Shown piece by piece: positions 38,366-49,946 of a stretch of DNA of 64,000 nucleotides. Positions within the stretch are counted from its first letter, which is position 1; each line of letters starts with the position of its first letter. The stretch is from Diphasiastrum complanatum (taxonomy: Eukaryota > Streptophyta > Lycopodiopsida > Lycopodiales > Lycopodiaceae): the NCBI GenBank assembly GCA_029204225.1, contig CM055092.1:16485921-16549920 (forward strand). The letters run 5' to 3'. The notes below the pieces were generated by a model that did not search any database, was not told where the DNA came from, and saw only the letters and a program-made list of their open reading frames with translations. Position numbers and translations under genes: made by a program.

Positions 38366-39916
38366 AAACTCCACCAATCTCCATGTTCCATTTTTCATAA
38401 GAGCTTGATACTCAAGATCCATTGCTTGGATCCACTCCTCTTTTTTCCTTGCTTGATCTACACTTGCAGGCTCATCCAAAGAGGTTAGAAAGCAACATAA
38501 TTTTCAGAAACTACTTGCTTATCCTTTTGATCATATGTGAGCCTTGAAGGTACTTGTTTTTCCCTTGATGTTCTCCTTGGCTTTTGACTTGATGAAGGTC
38601 CATCATCATCACCATCCAAAGTAGGATCCTTTTCATCAACATCAATGTTAGATCCATTCACACTACCATCAATCATGCTTGAAGACACTTTTGGAATGTT
38701 CTTCTCATCAAAAATGACATCTCTACCAATAATCACTTTGTTAGTTGAAGGAATGTAAACCTTGTAGGCTTTACTCTCACCTCACTATATCCAACAAAAA
38801 TATCTCTTATTGAAGATGGATCCTCCTTGGTCCTATCATCAAGAGTAATTTTGACATAGCATGTGCATCCAAAGGTTCTTAGAAAGTTGACACTCGGCCT
38901 CCTCTTGATTAGCATCTCAAAAGGTGTTCTTCCATCCAAAATAGCACTCGGCCACCTATTGCACATGAAATTGGCACACAACAAAGCTTGATCCCAAAAT
39001 GGTTTGTCAAGATTGGCACTTAACCTCCTGGCTTTTATTCTTCCTTTCAGCCACTCGATTTTGTTGTGGGGTCCTTGATGTTGTATACTCCTTCTTGATC
39101 CCATACTCATCACAAAATGCCTTGAACTTGGTAGATATGTACTCATCACCATTGTCACTCCTTAAGCACAATATCCTTGTGAAAAATTGGCTCTCCCTTG
39201 CATTCTTGAACTTGATAGTAGATAGATCCAACAAAATCTACTAAAATCATCAATGAATGTTACATACATCTTAGCTCCACTATTGCTAATTGTAGTAAAT
39301 CCATGAATATTCGAATGTACAAGTTGAAAAGGCTTTGTAGATCTAGATATAGATCTAGTATAAGGTATCTATGTGACTTAGACAAAGCACAAGACTCACA
39401 AACATGTTTGATGCCACTTAAGGAGCTTGGAAGACCTATTACAGTCTTCTTCCTAGCCATTACCTCCAACGACTTGAAGTTGAGGTGTCTCATCCTTTTA
39501 TGCCAAACCTCTTGAATAGGTATTTGCTCTCTTGCAACACATCCAACTTGGTTAGCAATAACACTTGTATCTAGTTTGAACAACTTTCCTTGTCGTTTAC
39601 CTTTTCCAATCGACACATCCTTCCTTTTGATCATACAAGCATCTCCATCAAACTCCACCTTGAGGCCTTTACTTAGCATTTGACTCACACTAAGCATATT
39701 CTTGGTAATAGATGGAATAAACAAGACATCCTCCAAATGAACATTCCTTTTTGTAGAGAGAGAAATAGAAATTGTGCCAATCCCTTTGATTGCACACTCA
39801 CCATCATTGGCCGTGTAGATCACCCTCTTGTCATCTCCATATGCCAACAAAGAAGTGAAGTACTCTTTGTGAAAGGTCAGATGTGAACTTGCTCCACTAT
39901 CAATCCACCAAGGCAA
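38366..39916 (-). pseudogene. A1 protease, integrase and RT start
   Basis: Protease at 39260-39916 keeps the active site (WWIDSGASSHLTFHKEYF). Integrase zinc region HKRMRHLNFKSLE...CESCALSKSH follows. The first catalytic Asp region is lost by a frameshift near 39380, the second is intact (LRSDNGDEYISTKF), then TPQQNRVAERKN. The C-terminus (FGCTCYVKITLDDRTKED, 38733-39158) and RT start (EEWIQAMDLEYQALMKNGTW) end at 38366. Confidence 0.88.
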
Positions 39917-40530
39917 GCATACATGAAGACATCACAAAAGCATCATCATTTGCAACTTGCACATCCAAACCATCCTCATCAAGAGTAAGATTACGTTGCT
40001 TGTCTCCTTGATCTCTCTTCTTCTTGTAGCACTCACTTGCAAAGTGTCCATTGATGCCACAATAGAAGCACTTGAGCTTTGATCTATCTTTATTTTGCCA
40101 CTTGAAGAAGCATCCACTCGATCTTGCCCTTTAGACCACTTACTTTTGATTTTGCCCTTGAATTTGCCCTCTCTAAACATAGCATCCTCTTGACGTTTCA
40201 ATGTAGATCCACCTCTTCTTGAAGCCTTTATTTTTCATTTATCAAGATCTCTTGAAGATCCATCAAACTTGACAAAGTCTTCTGAATAGCAATAATTTGA
40301 ACAATGTTAGCATGAGCATCCAACAAGCCATTAAGAATCACTTGAATAAGCTCTCCTTCCTTAATGCTTTCATCAATACAAGCCAACTCATCATTCAATG
40401 CTTTCATCCTCAAAACAAAAGTACTTGGACTTTCTTCATTCTTTTGCAAACAAGAAAAGATTTTATTTCTTAGAGTCAATACTCTAGAAGTAGACTTGAA
40501 TTCATAAAGCCTTCTCGTCTAGCACTTATA
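39917..40530 (-). pseudogene. A1 gag
   Basis: 40228-40479 encodes SCLQKNEESPSTFVLRMKAL and VILNGLLDAHANIV. The zinc knuckle near 40030-40085 is intact CCHC (CFYCGINGHFASEC), unlike A2 where the His is lost. The N-terminal third present in A2 is missing. Confidence 0.85.
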
Positions 40531-40809
40531 CCAAGCAAATCAACACATAGAATCATGGAAATCTTGATCAACCTATGATCTATCCTCAATCTAATGACTT
40601 TTGCCACTTTCTAAGATTGAAACACACTCAAATGAAGTCTTGCAACCTCACTATCTAGAGATCCAATCAAAATTAGGGTTTTGACAAAATCACAAAAAAT
40701 TGACTATTCCAAATCTACATGCAAATGCTGAAAATTTGATATGCAATCTATTAGCCACCACTTAGGCTGATCTAATGATCCAAAAGTCGGCCAAATCTAG
40801 TAGTCTACG

Positions 40810-41560
40810 GACATTCTGCCTTGCTCGGTATTGTTTCAGGTATCATGGGAGCTTGCACACCTTTGCATTTGAGCATGTTGAAGTCTTCAATGATCTTTTG
40901 AGTGTACTTTTGTTGGTGAAGATACAACTTACCACCTTCAAAGTCTCTCACGATCTGCAAGCCTAGATAGATTTTAGCTTCTCCTAGGTCATCAATCTCA
41001 AATATTTTAGAATGTCTCTTTTGACATTTGAAACTAACTTATCTCTTCTTGAGAAGATAAGTGTGTCATCAAGATAAACAGCTAAAATAATATTTTCATT
41101 TTGGACATGTTTGATATAGAGACTTGATTCAGCAAATAGAGATCTGAAGCCTATGGAACGTAGTGCTTCATCCTTCTTTCTATACCATTGTCTCGTTGTC
41201 TGTTTAAAAACATAAATGCTTTTATTCATGTGACATCCGTATTCTGGATATTCTTGGCTTACAAAACCAATTGGTTGGTCCATGAATAAGTCTTCTTCCA
41301 ATTCTGCGTGCAGGAAAGCAGTTTTCTCATCCACAATATGGATTTTCAAATCATGAGCCACTGCATATACGAATAACAAGCGAATTGATGTATGTTTGAC
41401 TACCGGTGAGAGTATAATGAATCTCGAATCGTTCATCTTCTTGTACTCAGACAAAATTTGTTTCGAGAAAACAAAATGTGAGGTGGCTCCGGAATCAAGT
41501 ACTATTTCTCGAATTGAATTAGATGAACAACATAGATCAGTACTAACATAAGCTGTTGAA
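40810..41560 (-). pseudogene. Copia C protease-RT fusion
   Basis: The minus strand reads IVLDSGATSHFVFSKQIL (intact protease Asp), then SEYKKMNDSRFI, then ILSPVVKHTSIRLLFVYAVA (RT) without a stop. The open frame 40984-41454 spans the junction. RT continues with DEKTAFLHAELEEDLFMDQP and the active site AVYLDDTLIFS. A fragment ending near 40810 (LYLHQQKYTQKIIEDF) completes it. Confidence 0.88.
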
Positions 41561-41567
41561 TTCCTCG

Positions 41568-42480
41568 TTACCCTGTCTTCTGCTGCTCTGGAACATTTTT
41601 TGCTTTGTCTTCGACATAGTTTGAATCTGAAGGTTCGCTTTGATTCTGCTTCTTTTTGTTTCTGAGATTCTGATAACAGTCTATTGCTACATGACCTCGT
41701 TTATGACAATGAATGCATTCAATTTTTGGATCTAGCCAACACTTTTCTTCTATGTGACCTGATTTTTTACATCTGTTGCAGATCTTCTTATCCACAGAAT
41801 TCTTCTGTTGTTTTTCAGATTGTTGTTCATTAGTCTTAGACTCATTCTTCTTAGACGACTCCCTCTTAAACTTAGACTTATTAGAAGATTTATTCTTCTG
41901 AGTAAATAGAGCATTTTCTGAATCACCATTGTCGTCATAGCGTTCACGAGCTTCTACTTCTTCCTTCACTCCATCTATTGTCTTTTGAAGTGTCATTGTC
42001 GCATCTTTCGCCAATAAGGTTCAAGTTGTGTGGAATGACCTGGGTAGGGCTTGAAGAAAATAACTAAGCTATTTTTCCTTAGAAATTGTATTTTCTGCAT
42101 CAGAATTTTGCAAGGAAATAAATAGATCTTTAATCTTTCGCATGAATGTGTTCAGGTCTTTGCCGTCCCACTGAAGGTAAGTTAATTGGTCTTCCAAGAA
42201 CATGATCTGATTACAAGATCGAGTCTCATTCTTGGTTTGCAATTCTTCCCAATCTTTTGCATTTGAAATTGATGTAAGATCTAGCATTATATTGTCATGC
42301 ACTAAAGACGCAATAATTGCTATAGCTTTGTCATTTTTTAAACTCCATTCTCAAAGTTCTTTGCCAGGAGTAGCTTATGGCTTCTCCTCAATTGGTTCTA
42401 CCCATTGCCATAGACCTTCGCCCATTCAACAAGAGTGAAGTCTTTAATTTTCAAATCAAGTAGTTTGAATCTTGTGGGTC
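41568..42480 (-). pseudogene. Copia C gag with two CCHC knuckles
   Basis: 41568-42014 carries CNRCKKSGHIEEKC and CIHCHKRGHVAIDC, two intact CX2CX4HX4C knuckles. 42069-42302 carries ISNAKDWEELQTKNETRSCN and LTYLQWDGKDLNTFMRKI. The N-terminus up to about 42480 has stops. The block resembles the scrap at 35487-35845. Confidence 0.88.
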
Positions 42481-42627
42481 CAAGATTGTAGTGATCTTAG
42501 CTTGAATATTGGTGATCGATGACAACTTTTAATTCTGAATAAGCTCCAGATAGCGGCTTACTGATGGATGTATGAAGAATGCTAAGAGGGATATGAAGAT
42601 ACCACTGTATCAACTTTAATTTCGTAT

Positions 42628-42639
42628 GCTCTGATACCA
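42628..42639 (-). other. Primer-binding site of copia C
   Basis: The minus strand reads TGGTATCAGAGC exactly, the initiator Met tRNA complement. Confidence 0.92.
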
Positions 42640-43460
42640 GAGTAGGAAAAAGAGCAATTATTTTGCGATAGAGAACACGATGCAAGTTTGAATAAATCAA
42701 ACTAATATCAGTGTCTTCAATCACGATTTTATCTGATCTATGTACTAATAGAACAATATTTATTCTGGCTGAATATGCATGCGAAAATTATATGCGAAAG
42801 TAAGATACTATATGCGGAAGTATGAGACAACTCAAGACCATTTAGACAATAAAAAACTATTGATCAAAAATGCATTTTTATAACTCTGAATCTGATTCAT
42901 CAATATACATCTCTTGTTGTCTTATCTCGTTGTCGTGTCTTTGATTGAGTGAGTTTCAACAAGTAGTGCATATGTATTTATATTGCTTCGTATTTCGCAA
43001 ATTGTTTGCAACACTTGTCTCTTCGTGACATTTTCGTCATTCGCGAATTGTTCGCGACAGATGACAATTCTTGAGCTTGAAGAAGGAAGCTAGAATATTT
43101 CGCAAACTGTTCGAGATAGTTTTGTGACAGGTGGGCTTGAAGAACAGTCCAGAAGTTTTCGCGAATTGTTTGCGACAATTTTGCGACATCTGAGGCTTGA
43201 ACAAGAAACTGAAAATTTTTGTGACAAGATTCTGTGTGCAAATATTTTGAGCTTCAACAAGAAAGCCACGAGCTTCCACAAGAAATTGTTTGTGAATCTT
43301 TTGAGTTGACTGCAAGACAAATTTCGTGAATCCTTCACGAATCTTTTCGAGTTGGTCAGGAATAGAAATGTTTCGAGTTCGCTTTCATTTCTTTCTCATC
43401 TTTTGTCAAGTAAACTGCACACTTTGTTGGTAGAATCAAGATCTGTCTCATCAGTTGTTC
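42640..43460 (-). repeat. 5' LTR region of copia C
   Basis: It lies outside the primer site. The inner 160 bp (42640-42800) match, inverted, 61690-61850. The outer end is uncertain (about 42961 or about 43460). It includes the TTCGCGAA motif cluster. Confidence 0.6.
42990..43345. repeat. Cluster of TTCGCGAATTGTTCGCGACA-like motifs
   Basis: At least five degenerate copies (near 42991, 43042, 43099, 43158, 43319). The core TTCGCGAA is its own complement. Similar motifs occur in the D1 LTR near 46105-46205. Confidence 0.7.
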
Positions 43461-43464
43461 TACA

Positions 43465-44107
43465 GTTTTCAGATCATTAAGATCCAATCCACTTGAAAGA
43501 TCTTTGGTTAAAAGAAAAATACACTACCAATCTCACCAATGTAGAAAAAAATCAGCATCTACACACAAAATGAGATGCAAACACTAATAGAAATTGATCA
43601 AACTTGAGTGAAATGATAAAGTACTGTTGCTTTCCATACAAAATCAGCAAGCTACTGCATTTCACACGTGTGGATCTGAAAATAGCAATTATAGATCATT
43701 CTACACATAAAATTGCATGCAATCACAAGTATAGTGCACCAATGGATAATAGAACCCAAGAGGACCATGTATAAGCATGAAATGAGGTAGAGAAGAGATA
43801 ATATCACTCTCTCCATGAGTTACATCCTTTTATAACAGGTCCAAGCCCTATTTGGCCACTTGGCTTTCCCTCCAAAATGCTAACCCTACTTTTTTTGGTT
43901 CTAGATTCAAAGTACCCAACATTCAAATTTGAATCTACTCAAACTCACCTTCTAACTTTCCCACAATTTCAAAAAGTGTTTATTCAAATGACATTTAGAC
44001 TAATGAACTTTGAAAAGTCAATCTCTAAATCTAAAAACAAAGTTGGCCTCAATATGCCAAATATGGAAATATAAATACAAATGATCAAACTAGTTGAATT
44101 TTTCACA
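43465..44107 (-). repeat. 5' LTR of A1 (inner end damaged)
   Basis: Matches the intact A2 LTR at 57133-57758 ('accaatctcaccaatgt', 'tttcacacgtgtggatc', 'gatcaaactagttgaat'). The outer end TGTGAAAAATTC lies at 44107. The inner end and primer site are replaced by copia C sequence. Confidence 0.85.
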
Positions 44108-44114
44108 CATCGTA

Positions 44115-45415
44115 GCATATATACGGTCTAGTCGTGGTAAGGTAAATCAAGCTCCCTACTAACTGCTATACAACATAGCATCAAATGGCTACCTGGCTCA
44201 ATATGAGTGTTCACTTGCAATCTTGTAGACTGAATCTGTGCAGCAACTCTCTGACATACTTCACCTGTGTTAAACCCACCTCATGTCCTTTTTGCCACTC
44301 CTCTACTCCAAGGCAATAATGCATTAGGTTGAGATCTGACATCTTGAATTGTTCCATGAGATAATTCTTGATCATATCTATCATTTCTTGATTATTTCCC
44401 ATCATAATCAAGTCATCAACATAAAGAACAACCAAAGCAATCATACCATCAAAGCATAAACATAAAGATTTGGATCAGAGTGTGTTCTCACCCTCCCCTT
44501 AGAATGAAAGTAGACATCAATTTTGCTGTACCACGCACGTGGTGCCTGTTTGAGACCATAAAGTGCTTTCTTCAAGCGACATACTTTATTCACCTATCCT
44601 TTCACTATAAAGCCTTCAGGTTGATCCATAAACACCTCTTCTTCTAACTCACCATTTAGAAAAGCATATTTCACATGCATCTAATGAAAGGCCAACCAAA
44701 ATGTATGTGAAGCTGAAGCAACAAGTAGATGTAGAGTATTCCACTTACATACTGGTGCAAAGGTCTCCTCATAATCGATGCTTTTACTTTTGTGCATAAC
44801 CTTTGATCACCAATCTTGCCTTGTGCTTTGTTATACTTCCATTTGCATGATACTTAGTCCTGTATACCCATTTACAACCAATGGATTTCTTGCCAACTGG
44901 TGGTTCCACTAAGTCCCATGTGCTACGCTTAGCAATTGACTCCATCTCTTCTTCCCCCATTGCCCCAAATGTCATCATCCTTTGCTTCAACATAAGTCGA
45001 AGGTTCTTTGCTTTGAATAATTCTAGATAATAGAGCATAATTTGCTTCATACCTATCAGGTTGTGTCTTCTCTCTTCTTGATCTTCGTATCTCTCCTTGG
45101 ATAGATGTTCTTGGAAAGTCATCCATGTCGCGGCTCTCCATCAATCTCTCAAACCACTTAGGGAGCTTCCTGTTAGGTGATCGGCTTCTTGGTGAAAATG
45201 TATCCCAAGGTACATCTTTCTCATTGCGTTTGTCACCTGCAACTTCAATCCTCTTTGTACCAAAAGGTTTATACCTATCTCTTGAGGTTGAGTAGTAGTA
45301 TCATGAGGTGTATCCACATGTCCATCACTAGGAAAGTCAACAAATGGATCATCAAGAAGAATTCTCACTATACCTATTGGATTTACTCCTTCTACTCTCC
45401 TAAATCCCATTTTTA
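44115..45415 (-). pseudogene. Copia H fragment: integrase tail, RT
   Basis: The minus strand has an integrase tail (45141-45410), RT start (KRSTWDLVEPPVGKKSIGCK, then HANGSITKHKARLVIKGYAQ) and the RT palm with VVLYVDDLIMMGNN and SDLNLMHYCLGVEEW (44211-44444). Breaks lie near 44460 and 44784. It is closest in wording to copia B. A1's LTR adjoins at 44107, so A1 probably inserted here. Confidence 0.85.
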
Positions 45416-45599
45416 ATCTGCTTCCATTCTTGCTGCATATTTACTAACGTTGTCACGCAGCCTGCATATTTACATGCAAATTCGCATAGACAAATAAAGG
45501 GCGAAAGAATCGCGAACATTGTGTTTTTACACAAATTATGGTGACAGGTGAAAAGGGAACACTATCCTATAGAATGCCGAAGGTGTCCTAAAAGCTAAG

Positions 45600-46436
45600 G
45601 CACCTTGTAAATCTTATCCTAAGGCCATTCGTAAGAGTGACCCACTTTTCGCATCATCACCAATGTTCACTTCAGCACTGGCTGACGTTGCACCCTTTTT
45701 ACGCTCACTCCATGCAGTTGTGCTAATAGATTGGACAACGATTGCAGCCACCCACGATCTCCTACAGACAGCACATCCACTCTATACTTTCACATCTGCA
45801 CACCTGCTATATTATATATATATACATATTCTGGACACCATCAGATGATCAAGTGAGTGAAGAAAAGACTAAGAGAAGAGGTTTCATTCCTTATTACAGA
45901 CAAAAATAAGCTTCGTAGGACACGCGGTTTCGTCCGCTATTGTATTGTGCTCTGCCGCATTATTAACTTGTATACATGATATACTTAATCTGATACAACT
46001 CTTTGTTCTGCATTCAGATATGTGTCAATATTGCTATGCTTGTTCTTCATTTTGTCTGATCTTTCTAGCTGCTCTTTTTGATAATAGACAATTAACTTTT
46101 AGTCTTGTCTTTCGCAAACAATTCATGACTAATTATCAGTCGAGCACAGTCTAGCTCTCCATGAATCATTCGCGATAGATAATTTGTCTTGCAATTCGCG
46201 ACAAATTATTCATCTAACGCTTCACCTATTAATGTTTGGCTACGTAATCTACAATGACTGTGATTTCTATCACTAAAGTTCTCTTCATTCTGATATGCGT
46301 AGTCATGCTTACGGAGAGAGTCAAATAATTTATTCTGTTGCGTGCGAACATTTTCTGTTTGAGTTTGCTTCTCGTTCGTTTCTTATTCGAGTTCGTTTCT
46401 CGTTCGTGTTCATCATTTATTCTCCTCCTCTCTCCA
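45600..46436 (+). repeat. 5' LTR region of D1
   Basis: A strong TATA stretch lies near 45808-45828, and TTCGCGA-type motifs at 46105-46205. The inner end is near TCTCCA at 46436. The outer end is a guess, because no second LTR is present to compare. Confidence 0.6.
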
Positions 46437-46439
46437 ATA

Positions 46440-46451
46440 TGGTATCTGAGC
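46440..46451 (+). other. Primer-binding site of D1
   Basis: TGGTATCTGAGC, one mismatch to TGGTATCAGAGC. Confidence 0.85.
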
Positions 46452-46590
46452 TATCTTCATAGCTTGATTAGCTTCCACAATACAAGATTCTACTAGCCAA
46501 TAGAGTAATTGTTTTCTTGTTCTGTAATTATCAGATTTTCATACTTAACTCATTGATAGTTTCTCCTATCACTTAGACTAATTCTTCCAC

Positions 46591-47400
46591 ATGGATTCCC
46601 AAGGGAAAACCAGTCTTATCATGGACAAGCTTGATGGAGCCAATATCCATCTATGGAAATTTACGATGAAAACTGTACTAATGGCAAAAGAATTGTACGA
46701 CGTTGTTACAGGTGCAGAAGGAAAACCCGAAGCGGACGACGCGACAATCGTCAGATGGAAGTTGAAGGATGGAAAAGCTTTTGCGCTGATCATCCTCAAC
46801 ATCACGGATACCCAGATCGGCCATGTATCCGAGGCTCAGACATCGAAAGAAGTCTGGGACATCTTGAGCACACTATACGAAGTGTGAGATATAGCTTCCA
46901 AGCTACATCTCAGGAAGAAATTATACTCCGTCAAGATGACAAATGGTGATTCTCTATAGAATCACATTAATCAATTCAAGAACCTGCTAAGACAAATGGC
47001 CGTTGTCGAATCTGTCATAGATGATTAAGACACAGTGATGCAACTGCTTACAAGCTTGCCAAGTTCTTACGACAGTTGGGTGATGATCATCACGACTCAT
47101 TCAAAATTGACTCTTTCGAGAGTCATCACTATGTTGTTGCAGGAAGACACGTGAAGAAACGAAGCCTCGAGTTCCTCAACTGATTCTCACACCTTGTACA
47201 CCAACAAGAGCACGACAAAGTAGAAGAAGAAAAAAGGCCCAAAGCAATCAAAGCCAGACCAGAAACTAGCTCAGCACAAGGAACAGTCGAATCCGCAGAC
47301 AAAGAAGAAGCTGTTATGTAGATACTGCAAACGAAACAACCACGAAATTCAAGACTGCCGAATACTTCAAGCGAAGAACAATAGCAAGGGACAATCGAAT
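46591..47400 (+). pseudogene. D1 gag
   Basis: Begins MDSQGKTSLIMDKLDGANIH, with WKFTMKTVLMAKELYDVVTG (copia gag) up to a TGA at 46885. The same frame continues through further stops near 46960, 47025, 47150 and 47220 to a zinc knuckle CRYCKRNNHEIQDC near 47320-47365. Confidence 0.88.
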
Positions 47401-47403
47401 CAA

Positions 47404-47937
47404 GTGGCAAATGCAGCTGCTGAAGCTCCACAACCTATTCAAGAAGCAGATCATGATGCCTTCATGACCAACCATCAAGAAGCATCTGGCGACAGTTCTT
47501 GGTTTCTGAATTCCGGAGCCACTCAACACATGACTAGTCTCATTGGCTGTTTCGAGTCCTATACACCTTACAGTACCCAGAAGTTCATTTACCTTGGCGA
47601 CAATAGCACACAAGCTATTAAAGGTGAAGGCACTGTAAGATTATGCTTTGTGAATGATCAGTCTAAGCTACTCTCTAAAGTCCTGTATGTACCAAAGTTA
47701 TCTACGAATCCGCTCTCTATAAGCAGAATCACAGATCTAGGACACAGAGTAGAATTCAAATGTGATCAATGTAAAGTAGTTGATAGGACAGGCAAGATCC
47801 TAGCACTCGAAAAGAGGCATGGAGACTTGTATAAATTAAGTCATTGCTTTTCTGCCTCTACTCAGGTCTCAATACTTCAATTCATACAAATAAAGGTTTA
47901 CTTTGGCATTATAGACTTGGTATGGTTTAAATCATGA
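47404..47937 (+). pseudogene. D1 protease and integrase start
   Basis: 177 codons: SSWFLNSGATQHMTSLIGCF, where the catalytic Asp is Asn, then VLYVPKLSTNPLSISRITDL and KRHGDLYKLSH. The frame is lost near 47900, before the integrase zinc region. Confidence 0.88.
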
Positions 47938-47950
47938 TACTGTACAATGA

Positions 47951-48730
47951 ATGTCTAGACAATCTATTGTTCTTGATCTCGACTATCCTCGCGAAAAAGT
48001 CGAGTTACTTGTCTGTCAAGACTGTCTAGTTGGTAAACAGACTAGGAAACCATTTAAGTCAAGCCATCAACATATTGCTAGAGGATTGCTAGATGTTGTA
48101 CATTCAGATATTTGTGGCCCGATGAAAAATCCTTTGTTGAAGGATGCCAAGTATTTTATAACCTTTATTGACAAATTCTCCAGAAGAACGACGGTGTATT
48201 TCATAAAGAAGAAATCAGAAGCCTTCAACTGCTTCAGAATCTTCAAGGAGCATGCAGAAAAGGAGATTGGAAGGACGATCAAGGATCTAAGGTCAGACAA
48301 TGATGGAGAATGTATCTCTGTCGAGTTTAAGGAGTACTGCCAAAGCCAAGGCATTGAGCAGCAATTCATCACTCCTTACAGTCCTCAGTCTAATGGCTTA
48401 GCTGAGAGGAAGAACCGTACTCTGGTCGAATCTGCTAAATGTATGCTATCACATGCATCATTGCCCAAGAGATTTTGGGCTGAAGCTGTCTCCACTGCAG
48501 CTTACGTCCAGAACAGATGTTCGACCAAGGCCCTCTCAGACAAGACACCCCACGAGGTGTGGATAGGCTCTAAGCCTCCTTTGAAGAACCTAAGAGTGTT
48601 TGGGTGCATTGCCTACGTGCAGATCCCAAAAGACACAAGGAAGAAATTGGACTTCCAAGGTCTCAAGACCATCCTGATCGGATATACTTCATCTAAAAAC
48701 ACCTACAAGCTGTACGATCCTGATACCTAG
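47951..48730 (+). pseudogene. D1 integrase
   Basis: 259 codons with all three catalytic regions: VVHSDICGPM (Asp), DLRSDNDGECIS (Asp) and SPQSNGLAERKN (Glu), plus part of the zinc domain (CQDCLVGKQTRKPF). This is the best preserved integrase in the window. It stops at TAG inside the C-terminus (YKLYDPDT), with QILYSRDTVFIEDQ continuing in frame. Confidence 0.92.
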
Positions 48731-48736
48731 CAAATC

Positions 48737-49791
48737 TTGTATAGCCGAGATACAGTCTTTATCGAGGATCAATTTGTCGACCTGAAAGCCAAGGATATCG
48801 CTCAAGAAGAACCTACATCTCTTGCCATTGACATGACAGTCCGAGCTTCTGGCTCAGGCATGTCTATTGTTGACCCACTTCGAGACAGCGAATCAAACGA
48901 AGATGTTGCTGCTATCCAGCAACAAGTCCCAGGAGCAGTTCGTCAGTCGAATCATCCCAAAAGATCAAGCTGAGTGTGCACACAGCCCACAAGGTATACT
49001 CCTGAGTCTGCTTGTCTCTTAATGCAGGAACCGACGACAATCGAAGAGGCACTCAGCCAACCAGACTCCGATCTCTGGAGAGAAGCCATGGACAGAGGGT
49101 ATTCCTCTCTGATCAAGAATCAGACATGGTCATTAGTCGAAGCTCATACTGGCTGCAATATTATTGATTGCAAATGGATCTTTAAGATCAAATATAATGC
49201 CAACGGAGCAATTGATCGAAGGAAGGCTAGACTAGTAGCACGAGGATTCACCCAGGTCCCAGTGAGACTTTTAGTCCAGTCATCAAACATTCGTCGATCC
49301 GAATGCTCTTGTCTTATGCTGTAGTTGTCGACCTCGAAGCACATCAACTTGATGTACAAACAGCCTATCTGAACAGAGTCATATGAGAAGATATCTACAT
49401 GATCCAGCCCGAAGGATACGTGTTGGAAGGCATGAAGAATCATGTATGTAAACTCCACAAAGCACTGTACGGCTTGAAACAGTCTGCTAGAGCCTGGTTT
49501 TAGAGGATCAACACATTCCTCATTGAACAAGGATTCAAACCAAGCATTGCTAATTGCAACGTTTATTCAGGGTCAGTGCAACAATCCTTCATTATCATCA
49601 CCTTGTACGTTGATGATACGTTGCTCTTCAACAACAATACCAAAATGGTCAAGGATGCAAAACAGATGCTATTCTCAAAATTTGACATGACTGATCTGGG
49701 CGAAGCTCACTTCAGTCTTGGAATTCAAATCCACGGAGACAGAGCAAATCGACTGATTTACATCACTCAACAAAGGTATCTTCACAAAGTT
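48737..49791 (+). pseudogene. D1 integrase tail and RT
   Basis: 48737-48973 is the acidic tail. 48974-49324 is the RT start (WREAMDRGYSSLIKNQTWSL; RRKARLVARGFTQ). A frameshift follows at about 49255. VVDLEAHQLDVQTAYLN, LHKALYGLKQSARAWF and the active site ITLYVDDTLLFNN then appear with stops between them. It ends with ITQQRYLHKV at 49790. Confidence 0.87.
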
Positions 49792-49946
49792 CTAAGAAAG
49801 TTGACACTCGGCCTCCTCTTAAAAGCATCTCAAAAGGTGTCCTTCCATCCAAAATAGCACTTAGTCACCTATTGCACAAGAAATTAGCACACAACAATGC
49901 TTGATCCCAAAATGGCTTACCAAGATTAGCACTTAACCTCATGGCT
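49792..49946 (-). pseudogene. A2 integrase, detached C-terminal piece
   Basis: Matches 38876-39034 of A1 ('aaagttgacactcggcctcc', 'ccatccaaaatagcact'). The rest of A2 integrase starts 5 kb away at 54928. A 16-bp string 'atggcttaccaagatt' is repeated at 49912 and 49941. Confidence 0.85.

Larger units (their letters stand above)
40810..43460 (-). mobile_element. Copia element C, internal deletion derivative inserted in A1
   Basis: The minus strand has an LTR (from about 43460), an exact Met primer site (42628-42639), gag with two zinc knuckles, then a protease fused to mid-RT. The whole integrase and early RT are missing. RNase H and the 3' LTR are also absent; at about 40810 A1 leader sequence resumes. 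Confidence 0.82.
38366..44107 (-). mobile_element. Copia element A1, interrupted by copia C
   Basis: The minus strand from 44107 down holds a 5' LTR piece, the inserted copia C (40810-43460), leader, gag, protease, integrase and the first RT residues, ending at about 38366. It is closely similar to A2 at 54928-57758. RNase H, most of RT and the 3' LTR are lost. The primer-site region present in A2 is missing here because C sits in its place. Confidence 0.85.
45600..49791 (+). mobile_element. Copia element D1, 3' end lost
   Basis: Plus strand: LTR, Met-type primer site, gag, protease, integrase, RT. It is cut at about 49791 where A-family integrase in the opposite orientation begins. Coding parts are long but interrupted by at least five stops in gag and more in RT. 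D2 (33.4 kb) and D3 (59.3 kb) are scraps of the same family. Confidence 0.87.

Noticed and set aside
42990-43345. Regularly spaced TTCGCGAA motifs considered as a CRISPR-like array
   Set aside because: Repeats are degenerate, spacing is irregular, and the sequence is an LTR region in a plant nuclear genome.
46591-46949. A second gag-overlapping frame at 46653-46949
   Set aside because: Out of frame with clear copia gag at 46591-46887; a shadow.
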